A stretch of 64,000 bases of DNA. It comes from Eleusine coracana subsp. coracana (taxonomy: Eukaryota > Streptophyta > Magnoliopsida > Poales > Poaceae). Every line of letters begins with the position of its first letter. Within the stretch, counting starts at the first letter, position 1. The notes under the pieces are model-generated. The model was not told the DNA's origin, ran no database searches, and worked only from the letters and a program-made list of their open reading frames with translations. Made by a program: the position numbers and the translations under genes. The DNA lies in the NCBI GenBank assembly GCA_032690845.1, contig CM064432.1, positions 58,836,071 to 58,900,070 of the forward strand, read 5' to 3'. This document shows, piece after piece, positions 46,688 through 58,014 of the stretch.

Positions 46688-47190
46688 ATGAGACCAGCCG
46701 CCGCCGCGGCGCCGCGCCAGCTCAAGGTCGCCGTGTTCTTGGTTGCCTTTCTCGGGTTGCTTCTCCAAGCCGCCTGCCTTCCCCGGCTCCACGCTCCTCC
46801 TCTCTCTTTTCTTCAGAAGCAACAGGTACGTGTTCAGTGTTCTGCTCATCACGCTTTTGCGCCGATCTCACTTCGATTCACCCACAATTTTCTGGTGTTA
46901 CACGTACGGTGTGCGATAATAATGTGGTACATTTGTTGGTGCAGGGTGGTGGATCGGCGTGGGAGGAGGAGAAGGTGCGGCTGGGGTCGAGCCCGCCGAG
47001 CTGCCGGGGCAAGTGCTACGAGTGCAGCCCGTGCACGGCCGTGCAGGTGCCCACCACGTCGTCGTCGACCGCGCCGTCAACCGCGCGCCTGCGTGGTCGC
47101 GCGGCGGCGGTGCCGCTCGTGGCGGCGCTCTCCAACTACAAGCCGGTCGGGTGGAAGTGCCAGTGCCGGGACCGCGTCTACGTGCCCTGA
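46688..47190 (+). CDS. EPFL: EPIDERMAL PATTERNING FACTOR-like (EPFL) secreted cysteine-rich peptide
   Basis: Precursor of a secreted peptide of the EPF/EPFL family, ligands of ERECTA-family receptor kinases and TMM that control stomatal patterning and organ growth. Exons are 46688-46825 (46 codons) and 46945-47190 (81 codons plus stop), GT/AG and phase 0, giving 127 residues. The first 30 residues form a signal peptide (VAVFLVAFLGLLLQAACL). The mature C-terminal part shows the family core LGSSPPSCRGKCYECSPC, then AVQVPTT and NYKPVGWKCQCRDRVYVP. Cysteines are C66, C70, C73, C76, C118 and C120, the six-cysteine scaffold. The C76-C118 loop is about 41 residues, serine/threonine/alanine-rich, unlike shorter EPF loops. 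The NYKPVGWKC ending resembles EPFL1/2/3 types; the exact member is uncertain. Confidence 0.92.
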
Positions 47191-49043
47191 TCAACAGAGA
47201 GACCCGCGCCGCGTGGCAGGGAAGGCCGTAACCCGCATCTAAGTGCCAGTGCGGACGAGCGGCGTCGGTGACCCGACCCGGCCGGTCGGTAGGTGGCCGG
47301 CGTTCCGGAGCCCGGCGGCCTGGGTGTCGGGACTCGAACACGGGGACGGTATAATCAGGCCCGCGATATTTCCCACGAGGAATTTTCGAATTCTGCCGCG
47401 CGGACCGGAGATGGTAGTAGTACTAGCTAGCAATGCGATGGTAGGGTGGATCTCGCGTCTTTGTTTTTCGTCCTTGTTTTTAGGAATCTCGACATATCTC
47501 TATAGTAGAGTCCTTTGTTCCATGTACATGTCGCCTTGTATTTAATGTGTGTTCGTGGTCCTGGGATGATTGTACCGATTCTTCAGCGCCATTGGTAATG
47601 TTTGGTATACCATGCGGAGTTAACAGTATTTACAGCTAGTAGTACGGTACAATGTTCGCCCGCGGGTCCATTGTGGACGCTACTTTTCTATCTGTTGGAC
47701 ATTGGCATCGGGAGATCTCGCTGCTTGTGTTTGCCAACGAGTGTTGTTGTTGTCAAGATGCCATGTAGTATGAGTGTGTTTTGAGAAGTGTTTCATTTCG
47801 TCGAGCGGTAACTCATTGCGCGTGTCGGGACGGGTCTCGGCAACAGTCATCATAACATGTGATCAGCATGTTCCTTGTCGCCATTCTAGCCTCAATGCCA
47901 CAGGCACAGTATTCATTCGATGTTCAGGTAACCACGTCATTTTCTCCTGGAAGCATGTGCCCACCCGCCTTAATACTCTAGCTTACGACAGACGACAGTA
48001 CAACTATACAACTATAGTACCACCCACCACGTCTAGGATTAAGGATGCTGTGTTCCACAGTTCCAGCAGTCGTGGGCTCATGCTACACACAGAGGGTTGC
48101 ACTGCCGCTGCTACAGTACGGACAGCTCTTCCCTGCTACTGCGACACGGTGCCCATGCCCAAGGCGTTTGGTCGTGCTCGTGCAACAATCTTAAACATAC
48201 ACACCGCCACATGCAGCTCGCGTTGGTTAATTACTGGGCGGTGCGCAGACGAAAATTGCACTGTTTTGTGCGGTGCACTGTTTTGTGTTCACCAGTGCTC
48301 GCTGTACGCTACTATCCATCTGGTCTAGTCTAGATAGCGATCAGGCCGGCCAAAGTATAGCGTATCAGTGGAGGTGCAGCAATGGAGCACGCTGTTCATG
48401 CCATCTCTCATGCTGCCGATCGGAGCAGCACATGCGATGAATGGTCCCGCGGTCCCCCAAACGTCGAAGGCCCTCACTAACAGCCTAACAGGCGAGACAC
48501 TGACAGTCCAATGAACATGAACTGCACGAATTTCCTTTGTTGTGACTTGTGAGTTTCCTTTGTATTTAACAGGCCCAAATTTCTCAGCCCATTTTCATGT
48601 CCACGAGACTCAAAATATGAAAAGCTTCCCGCCGTACCCAGTCCAGTGAGACAAAGTGCAGGCCCAATCCTTTCAGAAAAAAAGTGCAGGCCTAACTGTT
48701 GGCCATGACCCAACTGTGCCCAACACACGTAACTTCTCAGCCCAAACCAAGACAAAGCCCACAAGACTCCATTTCAAGCAAGCCTTATCGGACGGCCACG
48801 CCTCGCTTCCGCTCGCAATCATCACGTTCAACGGGCGCCGTGTTCACACCCCGGCACGGGAAAAACGCCTTCCGCTCCGCCTGAGTGTTGAGTCCCAACG
48901 ACCACCAGTCCACCACAGTACCTGCTCCGCCGCTCGTCTCCTCGGCGAGCGGCGCGCTCGGATCGGGCCCCACCAGCGTCGTCTCCTCCGCTGCGCTCTA
49001 TATCGCCGGAGACGTCCGCGCCTGCCCGGTGGAGCGGCAGGCA
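47191..49043. other. EPFL 3' flank and MBD gene 5' flank
   Basis: 47191-47600 is the probable 3' untranslated region and flank of EPFL. 47774-48328 has a long open frame without ATG or motif and is not called. 48800-49043 is GC-rich leader of the next gene, and its frame is open upstream of the first ATG. Confidence 0.5.
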
Positions 49044-52000
49044 ATGGCGACGGAGCAGCTCCCCGTGGTGGACCTCCGCGCGCTCTCGATGTCCGACCTT
49101 GACGTGCTCGCCGCATCGTCCGCGCACGCCCTCGCCCCGCGGAGCTGCCCCGACGAGGACCCGCTCCCGCCGCTGAAGATCGACCGCGCCGTCTTCAACG
49201 AGAGCGCGGGCTCCCGGAAGCAGACATTCTCCCGCCTCCGCCTCGCCGCCGCTTCCTCCTCCCCGACCGCCCGCTCCGCGCCCCCGTCCTCCGCCACGCG
49301 ATCCTCCGCGCGAAATGACCCCGAGAGCAACCTCCTCGCCTACCACCTCCGCCGCCTCTTCGTCCCCGACGACCCCTCCCTCCTGCCCCCGCCGGAGCCC
49401 CAAACCCTAGCCTTGACCGGGCGCTCGCTTTCTCCGCCTCCCGACCCCGACCGAGAGACGACCAATTCCAAGGGGATCTCCGTTGACCTGGTGAGGCTTG
49501 CGGGGGTGGTGGACCCCTACGATGCGGAGCTGCGGAGGCGGACGGCCGGGATGGGGTCCGAGTCCGAGCTGATGGGCTTCATTTCTAGCCTGGCGGGGAG
49601 ATGGGCGAGCCAGAGGCGGCGGAGGAAGTTCGTTGACGCGTCGTTCCTCGGGGACCACCTTCCCCGGGGGTGGAAGCTGCTACTAGGGCTCAAGCGGAAG
49701 GAGCGCATGACATGGGTGCACTGCTTCAGCTACGTGAGGTTTGTGACTCAATCGTGCCATTCTTTCCTTCCAAATGGTTGAATATTAACGGGGTTGATAT
49801 CGGCCACAAGACTTCAATATGATCCTATATTGGTGCAGAATCCTGGTACTTGCTGTGATGCTCTATTGTTTAGAGATACTCATGATGTGTTATGCAAAAT
49901 ATGAGTGGTGGAATTAGTCTCTGGATATATGTGTGCTCTGGCATTGTTGACAACTGATGCTGTCTAGCCTGCGGTTTTAATCAGGGCTGATGGATGCTTC
50001 TGTCTGACTGATTAGTTCAGAGTTCAGAGTTCAGAGTTCAGAGAACAGTCTTTGTTATCCTATGGACTGTCTGCTTCATTACTGTCAGTTTTTTGCAGGT
50101 TGGTAATGCTATTAAAACACTTGTGATACTAGTTAGATGTAACACATTTTTTAGATGAACAGCAGCGGGGCGGGGTCCCATACTCGATTTGTTATGATAG
50201 TTAGATGTAACACATCTTTTAGATGAACAGCAGCGGGATCCCATACTTGATTTATTATGAATTTTATAGAAGCTAATACATGGTTATAAGGCCGTAGGCC
50301 CAAAGAGACACCCTTATAATGACACTAATGGAAATTACTCAACCAAAGTTCTAACAGTGCTCTGGTAGTTGGTTTTCTGGGGTGAAAGGTGGTTAGTGTT
50401 TGTGGGATTGCTGCATTCCTGGCTAGGATTATAGCAGTTTATGCCTTTTGAAAAAGAAAAAACTCGACCCAAGGGGAGTCTGGGAGAGACACCCTGAAGG
50501 CATTGTGTTAAATGTCGAGGAAAGGCCTTGAATGCTATTTGCACAGGAACATGCTGAAAGTAGATAATTTGGCGAGGTGCCTTTCTTGCGAGAACCAGGT
50601 GTGGGTAGCCTCTTTGCTGGAGGGCATGCCACTGCATTACAAGCATGTTCTCTTTATGACTTTTGATAATCTGTTCCTTTTTTTGGATATGTGGTCCTCA
50701 ATACATGTTGATTTAAGTAGCAGCAACTGATAATGGCTAGATTGATGCTTATCAGGTTATAGGATCATTTTGCTGTTCATAACTATTTGTGATATTTTAA
50801 GGCTTGAACACAAGAACTTTTCTGGATCATGGCTGGATTGATGCTTATCAGGCTTGTAGGGGTTTTTACTATTATAAATGCTGTTTATGATATTTTGAGG
50901 GCTTGAACACAGTATTGTTTTTTTCATTTGAAAAAAAATGTTCGGCCACTAGGTTCTCTCATTGACATGTGGGACCTTTCCTGTTAGTGAGTGACGCTGG
51001 GGGAAAAAAATGAAGGACATGGCTTAATGGCGAACACCAAATGCAAAATATTGCCTTTTATTTACCGTACTTAACTCCTCTCTGCTTGAAGTATCTAAAA
51101 ATACGTGAGCATTTCCAAGAATGGTCTTAGTATGATATACCATTTGCATAGATTTATTAACCTGCATCTTCGATGTACCTTTTTCTATTAGAATGCTGTT
51201 TTTCAGTATTACAATTAATATTTATTTGTCATCATTAAGCATACTTGTTTGTTTCAGTATCATGCTTTATCCGCTTAGAAGAGATGTGTCATCATTCAGC
51301 ATATTTATTTCTCATCATTAAGCATTGTTGACTTTTACTGCATAAAAACTCTAGTTGACATTTTTGTACTCTGTTGGATTGGAAATATGCTTCACGTTAT
51401 CCATTATTGTGTGCTGCTCTGTGGATGAATTTTGACTTTTTGACAATATTTATTTTTCACTGTGGTCGAGTTTGTGTTCCATATGTTCTTTGTTATGTGA
51501 TTCCACCCTAGCTAAATGTGCATGTCCTACTTTGCAGCCCTAAGGGAACTCAATTTGCTACTTGCAAAGAAGTTTCTTCGTACCTTATGTCTCTTCTTGG
51601 GTATCCAGAGGCCAAAACAGTAATTACTCAATACAACGGCACAGAAAAGCCTGACTTCTGTGCTGATAATGGTCGTGATGATGTAAGTTTACAGTGAATG
51701 TGAACTGTATTTTGTGTACTTTGGTTGACCTAGTTTAAATTTGTGGAGTATGTCACAGGTTATAGGTTTTCATCATCGAATTCGTTCAAGTGTGGACAAT
51801 CCAAATGTATTGCCAATTACTTCTGTTACTGTTACCAGCTATTCTGGTGATTTAAAGGATAATGATGAAAGGAATGTAGACACAGTAAATGCTTATGAAT
51901 GCCAGAACTGCAATTTGACTTTTCAGGATCAGATTTCCTATTCAGAACACTATTTTTCTTCTCATGATTTGACTGCTAAGAGGCGAAGGACTGGCATATT

Positions 52001-55000
52001 CGGTGAGCCGATACTAGGAAAAGATGGAAAAATTGAATGTCCTGTATGCCTTGAGACCTTTGCAGAGGAATCACGATATTTTGGTCATGTTGATGCACAT
52101 GCTAGATATCAAGGGTTGACTCCTGGAGCTTTCTTAGATAAGATTACTTCAGAAAAGGTAGATAGCAATTCCCTGGCAGAAATTTCTTTTAGCCTTCAGG
52201 AGTTAGAACATGGTGGTGAAGCAGGCTGCCAACATCTCACTGGTTCAAATGAACGTGGGAACAATAGCTCTAAAGCTAAAGATCTCTTTAGTGCAAATTG
52301 TTTGGATGGCTTTAATAGGCCAAATGAAGCTTGGCATAGGCCTGAAGAGATACCTCACATTCCATATGCACCAAATGTATGTGATGTAGCAGTTACAAAA
52401 GTAAATTCTAACCCCAGTGGTCAACCTGATGGCAGCCGTAATGTTTCGGAAGTGACTGTTTACAATGACCAGGCATCAAGTCACCATGTTTTCAGACCTA
52501 ATACTTATAGATGTGGTAATCCTTACGACCAGATTGTAGATCATGGCATGTCCTCCAAGCATGGTGAGGTCAATAACACTGTGAAAGCAAGAGATGTCAA
52601 CCTCAATTCATGCTCAGGTACATCATATTTACCTATTGCTAGTGCAAGCAATGAAATATCAACTGCCCTTAATGAAGCTAGTCAGTCCCCCTTTGCTGCA
52701 AAATGTTTTAATGGCAGTTTTAGCAACAATGTAGGTGTATCTAGCACTTCTTCCTGTTCTGCATCAACTAACAAAAGAGGAATGCTGCTTGATGTTGCAA
52801 ACAAAACTCCTGTTGCTGCCTCCACATGCTTCAGTGCTAGTTATGGGAACAATATTGGTGGTGATAAAGCTAACTTTATTGGGAACAAGAAGAATACAAT
52901 GGTGTATCAGTCTAATATGGGCATGCAACATGTCTCTTCTATGGAAACTGAGGCTGGCTGTTTTGCTTCGCGATCAGTTAATCCTGAAAACAGTGATAAA
53001 AGACGTGCATCAAATACCAAGGAACAAATGGATAGCGTGAAAAACAGAGCATGTAACAACACTGGATTTGGTACTGAAGCTTATAATAATAACAACAGTA
53101 TTAGGGGGTTTGCCCAATTTAGTAGCAACTTTACTCAAAGAAAGTCCAATGATTCTAGCCACTGTTCACTACCTGAATCAAACACGCTGAAAGCAAATAA
53201 CTGGACCAAGGGAACTGATGTCAGTGTAATGAATGGTCCATTGGGTAACAGAAGTGATGTGAACTGCATGAGAGATTCTTATGTTAATAGACACATCCAC
53301 AACAATGATTCAAATGTGTCCATGCATGAGATGCAAAATCGTAATGATCCTGCCCCAGGTCATGCCCTTCCTGCTGCAGTTAGTGCTGGTCAGAATGTCA
53401 ATGGTCCTATGTCTGCGCAGGCTAATGTTGGCAGTAGGTCCCCTATGGTACGTTCTGTTGGTGATGCTCCAATGAGTAACACAACCCAGGATCAGGTAAA
53501 TTTGGCCAGATATTCTTTGTTTTGGTTAGGGGTGCAGGTGGAGCCTTTTATGGGCACCCATGAATCTTCTTTAATTGGAAAAATTAATCCATCCAAAAAA
53601 TATTTTTTAGCTCAGTTTTGGTAATTTTGTGCAGTTATCTTTTATTATTGATGTCGAGGGGTGGGGTTGATGTCCCCACCTGGTTTTCCCATTAATTGGC
53701 ATAATAGTGGACCTTGACGGCCCATTTTAGATGTTTTATAAGATTTCCAAATTTTGATCAGTGAGATTACAGGGGGAAAACCAAAGAAATACATCTGTCT
53801 GTTTGCTAGAGCGTAAGTCATAATCTGGTGCATTATGCCCTTCATCGATTTCTATAATGGCCTGGCTTGTTACTGCTGTTTCAAGAAATTTAGTTGGAAT
53901 TGCATCTCCCATTATGTGAAGGTTGCTGTTACAGTCAAAATTGAGTTTGGTTTGAATTTTTTCAGAAAGTTGCATAAGTGATGTGTACCGTACCCAATGG
54001 AATTGAACCCACACTTTAACTGATTAATATTTAGCCTAGCTAGCTTCATTTATCTGTTTACGACTAAGTGGCCTTGAGTCCAAAGTATTCAAGCCCACAA
54101 TCTAAGCATAGAGTAGAACTGCACTGTTAATCAAAACATCAGTACTATTGTGTTTTAGAAACTACATTAACATATTTACTTTTACGCTCCTTTGTTCATA
54201 AAAAACATGTTCCTTGTCCAGATAACATACCTTATCATTCTTTCAAATCTGATGCCTGATTAGTACGATAATTCATTTATGGAAATATTATATCGATAGC
54301 TGGTCTTGTTCTCTTAACTGCTTAGTGTGATTATGTGCATTCGCTAAGGGTAGACTTGACTTATTGATATAAGTGCACTAGCAGTCCTTAGAACTTTTCC
54401 ATGGTATCATCTAGGTCCCTAAATTATTAAAATGCAGATCTGGTCCCTAATTCTGTCACATGAGGTACAAGTCACTTAGCATGTATACCCTCATACTTTT
54501 TTATTGACGTCAGGACACACTAGTTGGGCTGTCAGAGTAAAAGTTTAGGGACCTAGATGGCATCAGAATAAAAGTTTAAGGACCGCCAGTGTATTTCACT
54601 CTTACTCATTTTGGTTTATTATTGTACTGATTTGGTGCCCATTTGATAACTTTTTTACAGTGTGATTTGCAACTTGGATTTGGTGTCCAGAAGCAACACA
54701 TATTTTCTGGTTATGGAGAGTTTAGATCAACTACTTCTGGATCCCCTCAGTCAGGCATGCCTAGGAATAATGCTCTACCCGCCGGACCCGCACAGTTTGA
54801 GACCATGGCTAGACCAAATTCTTTTCCTTCTGGATCCTCTCAGTTTGGGAGCTTGGCGAAGCCTGATGTTGTTCCCACGTCGTTTCAGTTTGGGATCATG
54901 GCTAGACCGAATTCTGTACCTCCTGCTGAATCCTCTCAGTTTGGGAGCGTATCAAGACCTTATAATTCACAATATGCAAAATCCACAGATTTTGGAAGCA

Positions 55001-55524
55001 CGGCCAGACCCCCTGACACCGTGCAATTTGGAAGCATGGCTAGACCTGATTGTGTATCGCCTCCTGACTCTTCACAATTTGGAAGCATGGTCAGTCCTAA
55101 TTCTGAACCCCATGTCAAGTTCTCACAATTTGGAAGCGTGGCAAGATCTAATTATGTACCTCCTGCCAATTCCTCACAGTTTGGAAGCACGGCCAGATCT
55201 AGTTCATTTCCTCCTACAGAAGCATCACAATTTGGAAACATGACCAGGCAAAATTTTGTGAGCAGAACCGAGCCAACCCTAGTATTGGGGTATGCACCAC
55301 AGATGGGAAATGCCCCTCCAGTCCAGGTAGGATGGGACCTGTCCTCGCCAAAGGTCACCAGAGGCATGGTGGCATGTGTATGTATATGGTGCAACAGCCA
55401 GTTCCACCATTTTGGTCCCGCTGATGCACAACAGACTGGTTCTTTTGGCTTCATTTGCCCAGCCTGTAAAGAAAAGATATCCGGTCATCCTAATATACGC
55501 AACAATGGCTCATGGCAGCCTTGA
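49044..55524 (+). CDS. Methyl-CpG-binding-domain and C2H2 zinc-finger protein (MBD8-like) with a C-terminal repeat array
   Basis: A large nuclear protein of 1146 residues. Exons are 49044-49738, 51538-51682, 51759-53495 and 54661-55524, all GT/AG and in phase. An MBD-like domain lies near residues 204-265 (DHLPRGWKLLLGLKRKERM, WVHCFSYVSPKGTQF, CKEVSSYLMSLLG), split by the 1.8-kb first intron. Two C2H2-type fingers follow: residues 328-349 (CQNC...HYFSSH) and 374-394 (CPVC...HVDAH). A long serine/asparagine-rich low-complexity middle follows. Then about ten copies of a 17-residue repeat (QFGS-ARP---PP--S, residues about 902-1065). Last is a CxxC-x21-CxxC ribbon-like motif (C1100, C1103, C1125, C1128). 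The MBD plus C2H2 plan resembles plant MBD8; whether it binds methylated DNA is unknown. The ATG is the first in frame; earlier frame is open but without ATG. Confidence 0.85.
49739..51537. other. Intron 1 of the MBD gene, with a 68-bp tandem duplication
   Basis: Copies at 50131-50198 and 50199-50261 (both opening AGTTAGATGTAACACAT) are adjacent; an 8-bp tandem (TTCAGAG-type) lies at 50018-50043. Otherwise there is no feature. Confidence 0.75.
54371..54598. mobile_element. Fold-back MITE in intron 3 of the MBD gene
   Basis: About 228 bp. The left part (CACTAGCAGTCCTTAGAACT and ATCTAGGTCCCTAAA) is inverted at the right (AGGGACCTAGAT and TTTAAGGACCGCCAGTGTAT). The match is long and imperfect. 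No ORF; target duplication was not resolved. Confidence 0.7.
54773..55265 (+). repeat. Coding tandem repeat, about 51 bp x 10
   Basis: The DNA behind the 17-residue QFGS-type array in exon 4 of the MBD gene. Units start with CAGTTTGGGAGC-like sequence. Most are 51 bp; the second and fifth are shorter (45 and 36 bp). Confidence 0.85.
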
Positions 55525-56240
55525 GTTGCAGCAGCTGTTTGTTGAGCATGTGTTCGGTGGCTTCCGTGTTCTTTTATAATTTCAGGTGAAACCAATGTGT
55601 GGTATGCATTTTGGGAAAGTTGGGTCTGAGAGAAGATAATGTGAGAGCTGCTTGAAAACTGAGAACTTTATTGCAAAACAGTTGTGGAGGTGGATAAAGC
55701 TCGGTTTGTGCTGCCCTACTGTTTTGGAAAGTGAGAAATTGGAGAACAGGAAGAATGCAACTCCCTTCACTTGTTACATTACATGTGAATGCCTTGGCAA
55801 ACGAACCACCAAATTTTGCTATCCCCAAGGTCAGTCAGCTCCACTGGTTTTCATGGTGGTTGTAAATCCGAGTGTTTCTTGCCCAGGATCAATGGAGATG
55901 TTGTCATACCCGAAAATGTTTTAGAGAACAAGCTGGCAAGTGGCAATCCTGTCAGTTCGCTACCTCGATTTTGCCCTGTTTGAGCTGTAGCTGCGATGGG
56001 AATGCTCCTTTTTGTGTTAGCACCTATCTTCAATTATACTTCAGGATCTGTAAATTATGTCTTAGCTCAGGTAGAGTAGGCGTTTATGTAGCCTAGTCGA
56101 CACTTATTTAGGGAGACCTGCTTTAGTCGAGCTTTTTTTTTTTTTTTGGAAACTTAGTCGAGATGATCTATTCCCAGAAGTAAATGTGTTTTAGAACTTG
56201 GCAAACTAACGGCCCGTATAGCAGCCAAATGTTCTGGCGC
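55525..56240. other. 3' flank of the MBD gene
   Basis: Likely 3' untranslated region followed by spacer. A T-run lies at 56134-56148. No gene. Confidence 0.5.
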
Positions 56241-56627
56241 GAGGCGGTGAGGGGGATGGATGGATGGGCTCTTCTTTCTTTCCCCTACTCTCTCGCTCGT
56301 GTACTGGGTTTTTTGCGATGGCAGTTGCAGAGGCGTTTTGGAAGGCGATTTCGATCCCCACCTAGTTTTCGTTCCCCCGACGAGACTAGATTGCTCCGGT
56401 GCTGGCTACTCCGGCCACCACCGTCCAAGCCACGTTGACAAGCGATCCGCTGCCAACGTCCACCAGCAAATCGGCGGTTAGCCGCTCCGGCGCCGCCAAC
56501 CACAAAACTTTTTTCCCGTGTTCTGGGTCTAGCGCCGCTTAGGTTTTTAGATTGGGATCGTGCCTGTGCGTGGTTCAGGATCGTGATCGCCTGCCACTGC
56601 ACCTTGTGTGCCCCTGCCCTGGACTCC

Positions 56628-57719
56628 ATGTCAGGGACAGGTGGAAGTATTGATGGTGGTGGCCTACGAACTGCCTCTCGGAAGGCAACTGACCAGGAAG
56701 CAAACGTCGAGGATCTCATGAATAATCTGCATTTGACGGCAGAGGAAGGCGAGATCATCGATTTCAGCGATGATGTGGCGTCGCCAGTGGAGTGGGCGCT
56801 GATCGGGAAGGTGCTAGCACCGATGCCTCTGCATGTGACTACGATCGTGGCGGCGATGCGGCCCGCATGGGGTAATCCAGTGGGTCTGAAACTCTGTCAG
56901 ATTGGCGAGAAGGGTGCTAACTTGTTCGTGGCCGAATTTGGAAGCATGATGGACAAAGATCGTGTTCGTGCTAGATCCCCATGGGTGGTTGGTAAGTACT
57001 CAGTCCTTTTCAAGATGTATGACGAGAGATTTAGTGTAGCTGATATCCATTTTGACCATATAGAGATTTGGGCTCGTATTTTAAATCTGCCGCTGGGATG
57101 GATGAATGGAAGAAAGGGAGCGAAAGCAATGGGACTTCTAGGGGAGGTTGTGAAGATGGATGTGGATATGGATGACAAAGCAAGTGGAGCTTACCTACGA
57201 GGCCAGATTTCTATCGAGATCAACAAACCAATTAGACGTGGAATTATGCTAAGAATGAATAGAACGGAGGAACCGAAATGGTTTGAAGTGCAGTATGAAA
57301 AGCTGCCATTCTTCTGTTTCTACTGTGGGATTATTGGGCATTCGGAGAAGGAGTGCAGTAATCCTATACCAAGGAACAATCAAGAGAAATTACCCTACCA
57401 GACGCCCACTCCGTTGCGTGCACCGGAGGAGAGGAGAAAGAAAATGCAGAGTTTTGCTGAAGCAATGGCTGAATTCTATGGTAGTGGTTCCTCATCTAAC
57501 TCGAGGGATACGAGGGGAACAAATAAATCAGGCGATTGCCGGGATGGCTCGGGGGAGATCAAGACTCAAAAGGTTTTTGGAGGAGATGATGATTGTGACA
57601 AGGACCATGATGAGGTCTCTTCTCCATTAAAGAGACATGCTCCAGGAAGATCAAGTACCAAGGGGGGGGGGGGGGGGGGGGAAGCCGTCGGGGAGTACTC
57701 GACAGCTTTTTCATGTTGA
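56628..57719 (+). CDS. LINE ORF1 (gag-like, DUF4283 plus CCHC knuckle), damaged at the end
   Basis: An RNA-binding ORF1 protein of 363 codons in its open frame, expected to form the LINE ribonucleoprotein. It has a DUF4283-type region (PAWGNPVGLKLCQIGEKGA; GKYSVLFKMYDERF; ILNLPLGWMNGRKGAKAMG) and a zinc knuckle FCFYCGIIGHSEKEC, spacing C-x2-C-x4-H-x4-C. A G20 run (57662-57681) near the C-terminus probably shifted the frame, since the other frame then stays open to 57999 (EEEHDGHSQARKRKAKRTGE). The ATG at 56628 was chosen as the first in frame after a GC-rich leader. Confidence 0.88.
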   Translation: MSGTGGSIDGGGLRTASRKATDQEANVEDLMNNLHLTAEEGEIIDFSDDVASPVEWALIGKVLAPMPLHVTTIVAAMRPAWGNPVGLKLCQIGEKGANLFVAEFGSMMDKDRVRARSPWVVGKYSVLFKMYDERFSVADIHFDHIEIWARILNLPLGWMNGRKGAKAMGLLGEVVKMDVDMDDKASGAYLRGQISIEINKPIRRGIMLRMNRTEEPKWFEVQYEKLPFFCFYCGIIGHSEKECSNPIPRNNQEKLPYQTPTPLRAPEERRKKMQSFAEAMAEFYGSGSSSNSRDTRGTNKSGDCRDGSGEIKTQKVFGGDDDCDKDHDEVSSPLKRHAPGRSSTKGGGGGGEAVGEYSTAFSC

Positions 57720-58014
57720 AGAGGAGCATGATGGGCACAGCCAGGCAAGGAAGCGGAAGGCCAAAAGAACTGGGGAAACTCACCCTTCTACCTTGGACCT
57801 CAACCCCCCTCATACTGGGACTATTACTGCCTTAGTCCCTGCTGGATTGGTGAGTTCTCGAGTAAATCAACTAGACTCTCAAGAGGTGGGTGATGCCGGG
57901 GGGATGGATGAGTTGAACAAGAAGCAGAAGAAGTTTGTCAACAATCAAAGTGCAAGATCGGCAGCGGCTGCGGGAGGCAGCCCCCACCGGACACAATGAA
58001 ACTCTTTAAGTCTA

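Noticed and set aside
47774..48328. A 184-codon plus-strand open frame with many cysteines
   Set aside because: No ATG at its start, no signal peptide and no regular cysteine spacing; probably 3' flank of EPFL.
56285..56758. Minus-strand ORF of 157 codons at the LINE 5' end
   Set aside because: Antisense to the LINE leader and ORF1 start, with no motif.
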